The notes under the pieces were generated by a model that did no database searches, was not told the DNA's origin, and was given only the letters and a program-made list of their open reading frames with translations. Of a stretch of DNA of 64,000 nucleotides, positions 11,600-20,238 are shown piece after piece. Source of the stretch: Sedimentitalea sp042687825 (lineage in GTDB: Bacteria; Pseudomonadota; Alphaproteobacteria; Rhodobacterales; Rhodobacteraceae); assembly GCF_042687825.1 (NCBI RefSeq), contig NZ_JBHUQE010000007.1:1-64000 (forward strand), written 5' to 3'. A program made the translations under genes and the position numbers. Numbering within the stretch: position 1 is the stretch's first letter; each line of letters starts with the position of its first letter.

Positions 11600-13120
11600 C
11601 TAACCGGCTGTGGCGAACATATCCTTGTACTGGTCGCGCAGCAGGTTCTTTTGCACCTTGCCCATGGTGTTGCGCGGCAGTTCCGGCAGCAGGACCAGCT
11701 TGCGCGGATGCTTGAACCGGGCCAGCGATTTTCCGACCGCATCGGCGATGGCATCCAAGTCCGGGCCGGCCCCGTCCTCGGGAACGATCACCCCCAGAAC
11801 GGTCTCGCCGAAATCCGGATGCGGCACGCCGATTACGGCGCTTTCCAGCACGCCGGGCTGTTCGTCCAGCACCAGTTCGATCTCTTTCGGATAGATGTTG
11901 TAGCCGCCCGAGATGATCAGGTCCTTGTCGCGCCCGACGATCTGCACATAACCCTGCTCGTCGATCAGCCCCAGGTCGCCGGTAATAAAGAACCCGTCGG
12001 GGCGCAGTTCCTCGCGGGTCTTTTCCGGCATCTGCCAATAGCCCTTGAACACGTTGGGGCCGCGCACCTCGATCTGGCCGATCTCGCCATTGGGCAATGG
12101 ATCGCCGCTGGCCGGATCGGTGATCTTGAGATCGACCCCGGGCAGCGGAAAGCCGACCGTGCCGGCGCGGCGGTCGCCGTCATAGGGGTTCGAGGTGCTC
12201 ATGTTGGTCTCGGTCATGCCATAGCGTTCCAGGATGCGGTGGCCGGTGCGGTTCTGGAACTGGACATGGGTTTCGGCCAAGAGCGGCGCGCTGCCCGAGA
12301 CGAACAGGCGCATATGCGCCACCAGGTCTCGGGTGAACCGCGCATCCCCCAGCAGCCGCGTGTAAAAGGTCGGCACCCCCATCATCGCCGTTGCCCGGGG
12401 CAGCGCCGCCAGCACCTGATCCAGATCGAATTTCGGCAGGAAAATCATCGATCCGCCGGTTGCCAGCACGATGTTGGTGGCCACGAACAAACCGTGCGTG
12501 TGAAAGATCGGCAGCGCGTGCAGCAGAACGTCCTTGTCGGTGAACTGCCAGTACTCGGCCAGCACCTCGGCATTGGACAGCAGGTTCGTCTGGGTCAGCA
12601 TCGCGCCCTTCGAACGCCCCGTGGTGCCGGACGTATAGAGAAACGCCGCCAGGTCCTCGGCCGTGCGCTCTACGGTCTCGAACCGGTCGGGCATGTGTGC
12701 AGCCCGGTCGCACAGGCTGCCGCTGCCATCGGCATTCAGGACCTCCAGTACCGCCCCGGCACCGGCCGCCACCGGACCCAGCGCCGCAGCCCGGGTGCCG
12801 TCGCACACCAGGATCCGCGCGCCGCTGTTCTCGACGAAATACGACACCTCGTCAGCGGTATAGGCAATGTTCAGCGGCAGAAACACGATCCCGGCCTGCA
12901 CGCAGGCGGCATAGATCGCCAGGGCCTCGGGTGATTTTTCGACCTGAACCGCCAACCGGTCGCCCGGCTTGGCCCCGAGTTCCCGAAAAACATGCGCGAA
13001 CCGGGCCGCCATCGCCAGAAAGGCGGCATGGGTGACATGGCCGCCGTCCTCGCTGTGCAAAAACGGGCTGTTCTGGCCGCTATAACGGCCGAACAGGGTG
13101 TCATAGAGTGGGTTTGCCAT
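11600..13120 (-). CDS. matB: Malonyl-CoA synthetase (malonate--CoA ligase)
   Basis: Acyl-activating enzyme that joins malonate and CoA using ATP. The 506-residue product has the adenylate-forming P-loop 'YTSGTTGRSKGAML' (162-175), and the region 'YGMTETNMSTSNPYDGDRR', which resembles MatB rather than general fatty acyl-CoA ligases, followed by 'AGTVGFPLPGVDLK'. The C-terminus has 'GRDKDLIISGGYNIYPKEIE' and a lysine-bearing 'LPRNTMGKVQKNLLR'. The ATG at 13120 begins MANPLYDTLF; the longer frame to 13210 is rejected as shadow. No malonyl-CoA decarboxylase or malonate transporter gene is adjacent, so malonyl-CoA probably enters general metabolism. Confidence 0.88.
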   Translation of the reverse strand: MANPLYDTLFGRYSGQNSPFLHSEDGGHVTHAAFLAMAARFAHVFRELGAKPGDRLAVQVEKSPEALAIYAACVQAGIVFLPLNIAYTADEVSYFVENSGARILVCDGTRAAALGPVAAGAGAVLEVLNADGSGSLCDRAAHMPDRFETVERTAEDLAAFLYTSGTTGRSKGAMLTQTNLLSNAEVLAEYWQFTDKDVLLHALPIFHTHGLFVATNIVLATGGSMIFLPKFDLDQVLAALPRATAMMGVPTFYTRLLGDARFTRDLVAHMRLFVSGSAPLLAETHVQFQNRTGHRILERYGMTETNMSTSNPYDGDRRAGTVGFPLPGVDLKITDPASGDPLPNGEIGQIEVRGPNVFKGYWQMPEKTREELRPDGFFITGDLGLIDEQGYVQIVGRDKDLIISGGYNIYPKEIELVLDEQPGVLESAVIGVPHPDFGETVLGVIVPEDGAGPDLDAIADAVGKSLARFKHPRKLVLLPELPRNTMGKVQKNLLRDQYKDMFATAG

Positions 13121-13286
13121 GGTCTTTCGTCCTTGCTCGGGTCGGGTCGCGGCCGGCTTGGCCCCGGGTGCCACAGAAGGTGTGGCGCCCCCCCTTTTCC
13201 AGATTGGCATAGCGTCCCCGGTTCAGGAGAATCAAGCCGATGTCACCGGGACCCATCGCCGCTTGTCCCGGAACAGGCGGCGCGGA

Positions 13287-13967
13287 TCATCGCCCGGCGA
13301 CCAGCGGGCAAGAGCGGATCGCATGAAAACGGCCTTCGGCATCTTCGCCCGCCAGGGTCAGCGCCTTGACCACGTAGGGGCCGGTCAGCAACGGCGCCAG
13401 ATGGGGCGTCAGCGCCGCTTGGGCTCTGGCTGCGGTGACGGGGTCCAGCGGACCGGTCAGGGTGATGTGAAATCGAAACTGCCCCATCACGTGGGGATAA
13501 CCCCAGTCGTACAGGTTCTGCCGCTGTTCCGGCGACAAGCGGTCCGGGCGCCGCCGCGCCAGTTCCGCCGCATCGGGAGCGGCGCGAAATCGGTCGAGAT
13601 CGCGCACCACCCGCGCCGCCAGCCCGCTGATCGCGGCCTGATCACCGACCGGCATCAGCGCCAGAAACCGGCCCATGCGCCCCAAATGTAACCCGGCCAG
13701 CGGCACCGGCGCCAGATCGCCGGCCAGCGCGGTCAGGGATGCACCGAGATCGCTGGCCTCGGTGCCCGGCGCCAATCGAAAGGGCGGCTTGATCGTTGCG
13801 TGCAACCCATAGCGGCGCGGCCGCCGTGTCAGCGGCGCCGGATCTAGCCCCAGACCCGGCGGCGGCGCGCAGGTTCTGCCACCATGGATGTCCCATCCCA
13901 GCCATGCAGCCCCGAACCGGCCAAGCGCCCCGCCCGGTGCGACATAGATTGCATAGCGCTTGAACAT
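13287..13967 (-). CDS. DUF1045 (2H phosphoesterase-like) protein
   Basis: A 226-residue protein of the DUF1045 family, annotated in other genomes as a putative phosphonate-metabolism protein because it often sits in phn clusters. It carries two HxT/S-type motifs, 'HATIKPPF' (near 56) and 'HITLTGPL' (near 170), the hallmark of 2H phosphoesterases that cleave cyclic phosphates. This fits a role on ribose-phosphate intermediates of phosphonate breakdown, but no phn gene is in this window. The ATG at 13967 begins MFKRYAIYVAP, the usual family start; the frame further upstream is intergenic. It is 166 nt downstream of the matB start and 238 nt from the next gene upstream. Confidence 0.85.
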   Translation of the reverse strand: MFKRYAIYVAPGGALGRFGAAWLGWDIHGGRTCAPPPGLGLDPAPLTRRPRRYGLHATIKPPFRLAPGTEASDLGASLTALAGDLAPVPLAGLHLGRMGRFLALMPVGDQAAISGLAARVVRDLDRFRAAPDAAELARRRPDRLSPEQRQNLYDWGYPHVMGQFRFHITLTGPLDPVTAARAQAALTPHLAPLLTGPYVVKALTLAGEDAEGRFHAIRSCPLVAGR

Positions 13968-14063
13968 GGCTGCCGCCCCTCCTGCCTGCACCCTGCAATG
14001 CCACAGGGCGGCGGCAGCGCCAATGGTGTGCTCTTCCCGGCACCGACCGGAATCGGCAAGCCC

Positions 14064-14099
14064 GGGGGATGTCCGGCCATCCTGCCGGTTGCATCCCCC
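14064..14099. repeat. Two-tier perfect stem-loop upstream of the DUF1045 gene
   Basis: Inverted repeat with outer arms GGGGGATG (14064-14071) and CATCCCCC (14092-14099) and inner arms CCGGC (14073-14077) and GCCGG (14084-14088). It lies between the stop of the 14206-14571 gene and the DUF1045 start, both on the minus strand. It may end transcription of the upstream gene or shape the DUF1045 leader; no U-run follows on either strand. Confidence 0.6.
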
Positions 14100-14146
14100 G
14101 CGCCCGCCGTGCGGCCCTCCCTGCGGGTCTCGTGCGGACCGGCGGT

Positions 14147-14174
14147 CGCCCGCCGGCCCGCTCCGGCGCGGGCG
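14147..14174 (-). terminator. Possible GC-rich terminator hairpin after the 14206-14571 gene
   Basis: Stem CGCCCG (14147-14152) with CGGGCG (14169-14174) and inner CCGG/CCGG, with a 2-nt bulge, lies about 30 nt past the stop of the small minus-strand gene. There is no U-tract, so it may be only a stable 3' end structure. Confidence 0.4.
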
Positions 14175-14205
14175 GTGTTCCGGTGCCGACCCGCGCCGGA
14201 TCGCG

Positions 14206-14571
14206 TCAGCCGTCGTCCAGCATCTGTGCGGCCACGTCATGCGCGTCCTGCAACATGTGTTTGAGATCGTCGAGATTGCGATCTTCGGCATAAGCGGCCA
14301 GATCCCGCAATACATCCAGAACCCATTGGTGCTGGGTCTGCCTGTCGATGCGGGCGTCGGTTTCAAGCCTGTCCGGGTCGGCCGGGTGCGCGGGCTTGTC
14401 CATCTTGTCGCCTTTCAGGATTTCGGCCAACCGGATCGACGCCTGCCGCTGCGCCGGACCCTTTGTCGGGGCGTGCAGCGTCTCGGCCAGGTGATACAAC
14501 TCCTGCACCAGCTTTCCGCCCGGGCCTTGTACAAAGGGGTCCCGGGATGTTTGTTTGTCATGATGCGGCAT
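14206..14571 (-). CDS. Small hydrophilic hypothetical protein
   Basis: A 121-residue soluble protein that I do not recognise. It is rich in charged residues and Gln, with predicted helices at 'PGGKLVQELYHLAETLHA' (17-34), 'RQASIRLAEILKGDK' (42-56) and 'DDLKHMLQDAHDVAAQML' (101-118), and a linker of Asp/Arg/Gln between them. No metal-binding or membrane segment is visible. A good ribosome-binding site (AAAGGA) lies about 5 nt before the ATG at 14571. It diverges from the TPR protein gene across 151 nt that include an A/T-rich stretch (about 14655-14690) where both promoters may lie. Confidence 0.75.
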   Translation of the reverse strand: MPHHDKQTSRDPFVQGPGGKLVQELYHLAETLHAPTKGPAQRQASIRLAEILKGDKMDKPAHPADPDRLETDARIDRQTQHQWVLDVLRDLAAYAEDRNLDDLKHMLQDAHDVAAQMLDDG

Positions 14572-14722
14572 GGGGTCCTTTCCCGTCTGGCTGTGACCAC
14601 CAATTGCGGCGCGGCATCGCTCAACGCCAGCACGTACCCCGCTGTGACAAAGGTAACAAATTGATTTTCTGCATTATTTTTCCAAACCAGCCCCGCCGCG
14701 ACGCCCCCTGCTGGACGGCAAT

Positions 14723-16429
14723 ATGACTGGCTCGATGGGGAATCACACCGCCGCGATTCAGGCGGCGGCCGAGGCCATCAAGAGCTCGGGGCGGCTGGGC
14801 CGGTCGGACCGGCGCGCGCGATTGCTGGACTATCTCATCGCCGCCGAATGCAACGGCGACGGCGACGGGATCAAGGCGTTTACCATCGCCGTGGACGTGT
14901 TCGGCCGCGACGAATCCTTTGATCCCAACAGCGACAGTATCGTGCGGTCGGAAATTGGCCGCCTGCGCGACGCTTTGCGAATGTTCTATGCGGAAAACAC
15001 CCGATCCGATCTGGTCGTGATCGACATCCCCAAGGGGGCGTACCGACCGGTCTTTACCCTTCCAGAACCGGCACCAGAGACCACCTCCCGCCTTGGCCGG
15101 GTCGGCGGGGTCGGCGGTGCGCTGGTGGCCGTGGCACTGGCTTTGGCGCTGGGGCTGGGGCTGGCGGTGTGGGTGCTGCCACAACCGGCCCCGGTCGTTC
15201 CCCCCGACACCCGCCCGGCGCAACATGGCGACCAGAACGATGCGCCGCCCTTTGGGCTGTTGCGCATTGCGGTCATGCCGTTTGACAAAAGCGGCAATCA
15301 CCCGGAACTCGACCAGATCGCCTTTGGTCTGTATTCCGAATTGACGCTCGACCTGTCGGCCTATCCCTGGGTGGCGGTGGTGTCGCCGCTGGACCCTGAT
15401 GACTTTGGTGCCGATTACGTGCTGAAGAGCGGCTTGTTGTGGCAGGATGATCTGTTGCAGACCAATTCCCAGCTGATTTCGCTGCCCGACCAGCAACTGA
15501 TCTGGAGCAAGTCCGATACCGCCTCGACGACCGTCGAAGAAATTCAGGCCGTTCAGGGCCGCATCGCCAGCGGCATCGCGCGCAGCCTGGGTTCGGATAG
15601 CGGCATTGCGCCCGACCTGATCGTGGCCCGCAAGGCGCGCAGTTCAAAGACCAGCCTCGATGCGTTTCTGTGTTTTCTCGGCATCTATGACTATCTGGCG
15701 ACCCCGACCGATGACGAACACCGCGCGCTGCGCACCTGTCTCGAAGGGGTCGTGCGTGATTTTCCCGACTATGGCGAGGCCTGGGCCGCGTTGGGGGTTC
15801 TTTATATGGACGAGGCCCGTTTCGGCCGTAATCCGACCCCGGACCGCGACCCATGGGCGGCGGCCGGGACGGCGATCGAGACCGGGCTGCAACTGGCGCC
15901 GCTGCATAACCCGACGCTGATGGCGGCACTGATTCTGGCCATTGAGGCACCGCAACGGGATCTGCAGGCGGCTGAACGGCATGCGCGCAAACTGCTGGAC
16001 CTGTTCCCGCGCCATCCCGAAACGCTGGCGCTGATCGGATCCCGGCGCGCCGAGTTTTTCGGAGAGTGGGAGGCGGGACTGGCAGAGATCGAACAGGCAC
16101 TGGCCCTCGAGCATTCACCGCCCAGCGCCTTTTATCTGACGCACGCCTTTCACGCCGCGATGGGACCGGACGACACCGCAGCCGCACAGGCCGCGGAACG
16201 GCTGACCGGCGAAACGTCAAAACCGCAGTTGCTGCTGCGGTATCTGGCGGCAGCCCGGACCGGACAGACGGACGAGGTTCAGCGGCAGCGCGTGCTTTTG
16301 GCCGAACAGGGCCTGACCGACAAGGGCAGCCTGGTGCAGTTTGTCCGCCAGCGCAGGTACGATGACGCGTTGGAACGAGCCTTGCTGGATCAATTGCAGG
16401 CCGCGTCCGATCTGGACCCGCGCCCCTGA
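14723..16429 (+). CDS. Membrane-anchored TPR protein with N-terminal IPKG-type domain
   Basis: A 568-residue probable inner-membrane protein. Residues about 15-112 form a domain seen in many alphaproteobacterial adenylate-cyclase/TPR proteins: 'RRARLLDYLIAAE' (30-42), 'IKAFTIAVDVFGRDESFDP' (50-68), 'SIVRSEIGRLRDALRMFY' (72-89) and 'DIPKGAYRPVF' (101-111). A hydrophobic Ala/Leu/Val segment (about 128-152) is the single membrane span. Past it is a TolB/FlgO-like region ('RIAVMPFDKSG'), then a helical, TPR-like C-terminal half. No cyclase or kinase domain is present. The N-terminal part would be cytoplasmic and might bind DNA or protein; the C-terminal part would be periplasmic. Its signal and partner are unknown. 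The ATG at 14723 is preferred; one at 14735 is possible. Confidence 0.8.
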   Translation: MTGSMGNHTAAIQAAAEAIKSSGRLGRSDRRARLLDYLIAAECNGDGDGIKAFTIAVDVFGRDESFDPNSDSIVRSEIGRLRDALRMFYAENTRSDLVVIDIPKGAYRPVFTLPEPAPETTSRLGRVGGVGGALVAVALALALGLGLAVWVLPQPAPVVPPDTRPAQHGDQNDAPPFGLLRIAVMPFDKSGNHPELDQIAFGLYSELTLDLSAYPWVAVVSPLDPDDFGADYVLKSGLLWQDDLLQTNSQLISLPDQQLIWSKSDTASTTVEEIQAVQGRIASGIARSLGSDSGIAPDLIVARKARSSKTSLDAFLCFLGIYDYLATPTDDEHRALRTCLEGVVRDFPDYGEAWAALGVLYMDEARFGRNPTPDRDPWAAAGTAIETGLQLAPLHNPTLMAALILAIEAPQRDLQAAERHARKLLDLFPRHPETLALIGSRRAEFFGEWEAGLAEIEQALALEHSPPSAFYLTHAFHAAMGPDDTAAAQAAERLTGETSKPQLLLRYLAAARTGQTDEVQRQRVLLAEQGLTDKGSLVQFVRQRRYDDALERALLDQLQAASDLDPRP

Positions 16430-16460
16430 GCTCCGCCGGCCCGACGCGCATGTCCTGCGC

Positions 16461-16994
16461 TCAGACGTTGGAGGCGACGCCGGCGGGCCGTTGCGCCACC
16501 CATTCCAGCAATGCCGGCAACTGATCCGGCAAACAGCGCGCCAGGCCTTCGGAAAAGGCCAGGAATGCGGCCTCGTTGGTCGGATTCACCGCGGTCAGCA
16601 CCGGAATGCCGGCCATCAGCGCCTCGGCGATCAGCGGCCGAAACCCGCGCCCGTCGACCTCGTGCTTGCCGAACTTGTTGACGATCATCAGCGCCGGGCG
16701 CCGTTGGTCCGGCCCTGCCAGCGATTGCGCCACATGCGCGACCGCCTGTTCCAGCGCCGCCGGATCCAGCCGGCAGCCCCGCGCCCCGGCGCCCAGCGAT
16801 TGCGATATGCGAAAGACCGGCCCGTCGGGCAGCACCCGGACATCCATGTCGCACAACTGGGAATCGGAACAGGCGGTATTGGACTGCACGACACCGCACA
16901 GCCGGACGCCTTGTTCAGCAAGGTGCCGCGCGAGGTCGGACAGCAGCAGGTCGGTTTTGCCGCGCGCTTTGGTTCTGACATAGGCCAGCGTCAT
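16461..16994 (-). CDS. DUF2478 domain-containing protein (NTPase-like)
   Basis: A 177-residue DUF2478 protein, often found near molybdenum-transport genes and thought to be NTPase-like. Family marks are the P-loop-like 'TKARGKTDLLLSDLARHLAE' (8-27), 'CDMDVRVLPDGPVFRISQSL' (48-67) and 'LMIVNKFGKHEVDGRGFRP' (about 102-120). The ATG at 16994 begins MTLAYVRTK; the longer frame is not supported. It converges with the TPR gene (31 nt gap) and lies 109 nt downstream of the ABC permease stop on the same strand. The modABC genes are about 42 kb away in this window, so any molybdenum link is by family only. Confidence 0.83.
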   Translation of the reverse strand: MTLAYVRTKARGKTDLLLSDLARHLAEQGVRLCGVVQSNTACSDSQLCDMDVRVLPDGPVFRISQSLGAGARGCRLDPAALEQAVAHVAQSLAGPDQRRPALMIVNKFGKHEVDGRGFRPLIAEALMAGIPVLTAVNPTNEAAFLAFSEGLARCLPDQLPALLEWVAQRPAGVASNV

Positions 16995-17103
16995 GACCGC
17001 CCTCTCCCTTTTGGCGCGATTGAATCGGCGCGAACCGCCCGGTTCGGTTCGCCACCCGAATTGGTGCCGGAATTCCCGCAGCGGGGCAAGGGGGGGGCCA
17101 CGC

Positions 17104-19170
17104 CTATAGGCCCAAGGCGCGACGGCGTTCCTCGGCAAAGCCCTGCACCAGCCGGTCGGCGATCAGGGCCAGAATCGCCATCGCCGCCCCCGCCGAGATG
17201 CCCAGACCGACATCGGCCTGCCCCAGTGCCAGATAGATCGACTGGCCCAGCCCGGTGGTGCCGATCAGCGCGGCGATCACCAGCATCGCAAAGGCGTATA
17301 GGATGGTCTGGTTCAATCCCAGCAGGATGGTCGGCGCGGCATAGGGCGCGCGCACGTCGCGCATGGTCTGCCAGGCGGTCGCGCCCGAGGCAGTGGCGGC
17401 TTCCAGCATCTCGGTCGGGGTGGATACCAGACCATGGCGTGTATAGCGGATCATCGGCACGATGGCATAGGCGCAGATCGCCAGAAAGGCACTGAACTCG
17501 CCAATCTGAAAGAACATCAGAACCGGGATCAGAAAAACGAACAGGGGGATCGTCTGCAACATGTCGCAGATCGGACGCATCATGCGCCAGGCCAGCGGGC
17601 TGACCGCGCAGACCAGACCGATAGCGCCGCCAAATAAGGCGCAGGCAAATACGGCCGCGCCGGACAGGTACAGCGACAACAGGGCACGCGGAAACAGGCC
17701 CGACAGCAGGATCGTCAGCAACAGCAAGGTGACGATCAGCGCCAGCTTGCGCCCCTGCGCCAGCCAGGCCAGCGCCGCCGCACCGGTAAGAACGAACGGC
17801 CAGGCCAGGTTCGCGACGCCGGTTTCCAGTATGCCAACAGCAATGACCAGCAGGGCGCCAGCGGTTGCCCGACCGGCAAAAGCCAGCACCAGCCCGCCGG
17901 CGGCGGCCAGCGCATACAGCGCCAGGCTCATTGCCGGGGTCCATTGAAACCCCCAGGTGAATTCCAGCACCGCATCGTCCAGACCGATCCGCAGTGGCAG
18001 CAGCCCATAGAACATCGCGCCGTTCTTGATCGCGTCCAGCGTCGCGCCATTGGCTGCCGTAAAGGCGCCCAGCCCCCGGTCCACCGCCTCGGCCACCGGC
18101 GCCAGCAGGGTGAACCCGGCCGGGTCCGGCAGGCTGCGCCAGAACAGGGCGGTGACCGCGACCGCCAGCAGGACCAGCCCGGCGGTGACGCGCTGATCCT
18201 GCCGGTTGCGCTCGGAGGCCAGGGCCGCGCTCATCCGGTCGATGATGACCGCAAAGGCGACAATCACCAGCCCCGCCAGCAGGCTTTGCCCGAACTGCGC
18301 CTTGCGCATGGTCAACAGGACTTCCCAGCCGATATCGTCGAACCCGCCGATCACTGCGGCGATGATCACCATCGACAGCGCCGCCATCAGGCACTGGTTG
18401 ACGCCGACCATGATCTGCGTGCCGGCCGAGGGGATCTCGACCTGAAACAGCTGTTGCAGGCGGCTGCCGCCGCTCATGATTGCGGCTTCCTTGATCTGGC
18501 TGTCGACCCGTTCCAGCCCCAGCAGCACGTTGCGTGCCATGGGCGGCGCGGCATAGATCGCGCTGGCGATCAGCCCGACCACCGGGCCAAAGCCGAACAG
18601 CAGCAGCAGCGGCGTCAGATAGGCAAAGGTCGGCACCGTCTGCATCACGTCCAGCAGCACCTGCACCGGGCCGCGCAGGCGCGGGACCTCGTTGGCCAGG
18701 ATGCCGATACCCATGCCCAGCACCAGCGCCAGCGGCACCGACACGGCCACCAAAGCCAGGGTGTTCATGCTTTGCACCCAATAGCCCGAGGCCAACACGA
18801 ACCCCAGCCCGACAGCCCCCAGCGCGGCCATCGGCGCCCCGCCAATGGCCCAGCCCAGCGCCGTCACCAGCCCGATGACCAGAGGCCAGGGCGTCACCGC
18901 CAGAGCGGCGTCTGCCCAGTCCATCGGGTAGCGCAACATCTCGGAGAACCCGCGGGCGACCGGCTTGATGCCGCCCAACAGCCATTCCAGCGCCGCACCG
19001 ACCCAGTCGGTGGCCGGCACGGTCCAGCCGGCGGGCCATTCCACCAACCATGGCAGGCGCGGCCCCAGCAACAGGCAGGCGGCCCCGACCAGCAGAACCA
19101 GCAATGCCGCCCGGGTCGCGGGCGCCGGCCGGGTCAGGCCGGCACCGGCGCCTTGCGTCCCCATGCTCAT
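17104..19170 (-). CDS. Double-length ABC permease, betaine/choline/TMAO type
   Basis: Inner-membrane permease of a ProW/OpuA-like importer. At 688 residues it is about twice the usual length and contains two permease units. The first spans about 130-340, with 'EAAIMSGGSRLQQLFQVEIP'; the second spans about 470-680, with 'EAATASGATAWQTMRDV'. Each has the EAA-type coupling loop that contacts the ATPase. Many hydrophobic segments are visible. The start ATG at 19170 overlaps the ATPase stop by 4 nt (ATGA), so translation is coupled. Fused double permeases of this kind occur in roseobacter TMAO transporters (TmoW) as well as other quaternary-amine systems; the substrate is decided by the binding protein. 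Confidence 0.87.
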   Translation of the reverse strand: MSMGTQGAGAGLTRPAPATRAALLVLLVGAACLLLGPRLPWLVEWPAGWTVPATDWVGAALEWLLGGIKPVARGFSEMLRYPMDWADAALAVTPWPLVIGLVTALGWAIGGAPMAALGAVGLGFVLASGYWVQSMNTLALVAVSVPLALVLGMGIGILANEVPRLRGPVQVLLDVMQTVPTFAYLTPLLLLFGFGPVVGLIASAIYAAPPMARNVLLGLERVDSQIKEAAIMSGGSRLQQLFQVEIPSAGTQIMVGVNQCLMAALSMVIIAAVIGGFDDIGWEVLLTMRKAQFGQSLLAGLVIVAFAVIIDRMSAALASERNRQDQRVTAGLVLLAVAVTALFWRSLPDPAGFTLLAPVAEAVDRGLGAFTAANGATLDAIKNGAMFYGLLPLRIGLDDAVLEFTWGFQWTPAMSLALYALAAAGGLVLAFAGRATAGALLVIAVGILETGVANLAWPFVLTGAAALAWLAQGRKLALIVTLLLLTILLSGLFPRALLSLYLSGAAVFACALFGGAIGLVCAVSPLAWRMMRPICDMLQTIPLFVFLIPVLMFFQIGEFSAFLAICAYAIVPMIRYTRHGLVSTPTEMLEAATASGATAWQTMRDVRAPYAAPTILLGLNQTILYAFAMLVIAALIGTTGLGQSIYLALGQADVGLGISAGAAMAILALIADRLVQGFAEERRRALGL

Positions 19171-20228
19171 GCCTCGTCGACCTGCAGCGCCGCGGCCAAA
19201 TCGGCGGGATGCACCGTACCGACGCAATTGCCCGCTGCGTCCCAGACCGGCACCGGTTCGTACAGTTCCATGCATTTGGCCAGGGCCGCGTCCAGAGTCA
19301 TGTCGCAGCACAGGCCCGGATCGTCCGCGCCGCGCTCGTGCAGGCCCTGGTCGATGCCGCGCATCACAGACGCCACCCGCGCATGCCGGCCCTTGGCGAC
19401 ATCCTTGGCGAATTCGCGCACATAGTCGTCGACCGGGTTCAGCACGATATCGGTCGGCGTGCCGATCTGCACGATCTTGCCGTCGCGCATGATCGCGATC
19501 CGGTCGGCCAGTTTCAGCGCTTCGTTGATGTCATGTGTAATGAACACGATGGTGGTGTTCAGCTTTGCGCGAATCTGCAGGAACTCGTCCTGCAATTGCC
19601 GCCGGATCAGCGGGTCCAGCGCCGAAAACGGTTCGTCCAGAAACCAGACCTGGCAATCGGTCACCAGCGAGCGGGCAATGCCGACACGCTGGCGCTGGCC
19701 GCCGGACAATTCGCGCGGATAGTTGTGTTCGCGCCCCGACAGGCCGACCAGGTCGATCACCGTTTGCGCCTTGGCCCGCCGCGCGGCGCGCGCCATGCCC
19801 TGAACGCGCAGGGGATAGGCGACGTTCTCGGCCACGGTCATGTGCGGAAACAGGCCGAAATGCTGAAACACCATGCCCAGCTTGTTGCGCCGCAATTCGA
19901 TCAGGCGCTGCGCGCTGGCGGTGACGATATTCTCGCCATGAATGCGGATTTCGCCGCCCGTCGGATCCAGCAGTTTCGAGATGCACCGCACCAGCGTCGA
20001 CTTGCCCGACCCGGACAGCCCCATGATGACGAACAGTTCCCCCTCGGCCACCTGAAACGAGGCCTCCTGCACCGCCGGGATCAGCCCGGCCTGCCGCAAC
20101 CGGTCCGCCGCCGCATCCGCGTCCCCGCCCGTTCGCGCCAGCGCGTCGGTCAGGGCGGATTTGGCGGCGGCTCCGAATACCTGCCACACCTGGTGGCAGG
20201 AGATCGCCGGTTGCGATTGGTCGCTCAC
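19167..20228 (-). CDS. ABC transporter ATP-binding protein, quaternary-amine type
   Basis: ATPase subunit (353 residues from the chosen start) of the importer encoded at 17104-21189. It has Walker A 'GLSGSGKST' (70-78), the signature 'LSGGQRQRVGIARSL', Walker B 'VWFLDEPFSALD' and a switch His in 'VFITHD'. The C-terminal 90 or so residues resemble the CBS-type regulatory region of ProV/OpuAA proteins. The N-terminal extension before Walker A is long, as in ProV. GTG at 20228 is preferred because it lies 10 nt beyond the binding-protein stop; an ATG at 20255 would overlap that gene. No strong ribosome-binding site is visible for either. The gene is coupled by ATGA to the permease. Confidence 0.87.
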   Translation of the reverse strand: MSDQSQPAISCHQVWQVFGAAAKSALTDALARTGGDADAAADRLRQAGLIPAVQEASFQVAEGELFVIMGLSGSGKSTLVRCISKLLDPTGGEIRIHGENIVTASAQRLIELRRNKLGMVFQHFGLFPHMTVAENVAYPLRVQGMARAARRAKAQTVIDLVGLSGREHNYPRELSGGQRQRVGIARSLVTDCQVWFLDEPFSALDPLIRRQLQDEFLQIRAKLNTTIVFITHDINEALKLADRIAIMRDGKIVQIGTPTDIVLNPVDDYVREFAKDVAKGRHARVASVMRGIDQGLHERGADDPGLCCDMTLDAALAKCMELYEPVPVWDAAGNCVGTVHPADLAAALQVDEA

Positions 20229-20238
20229 ACGTCGCGGC

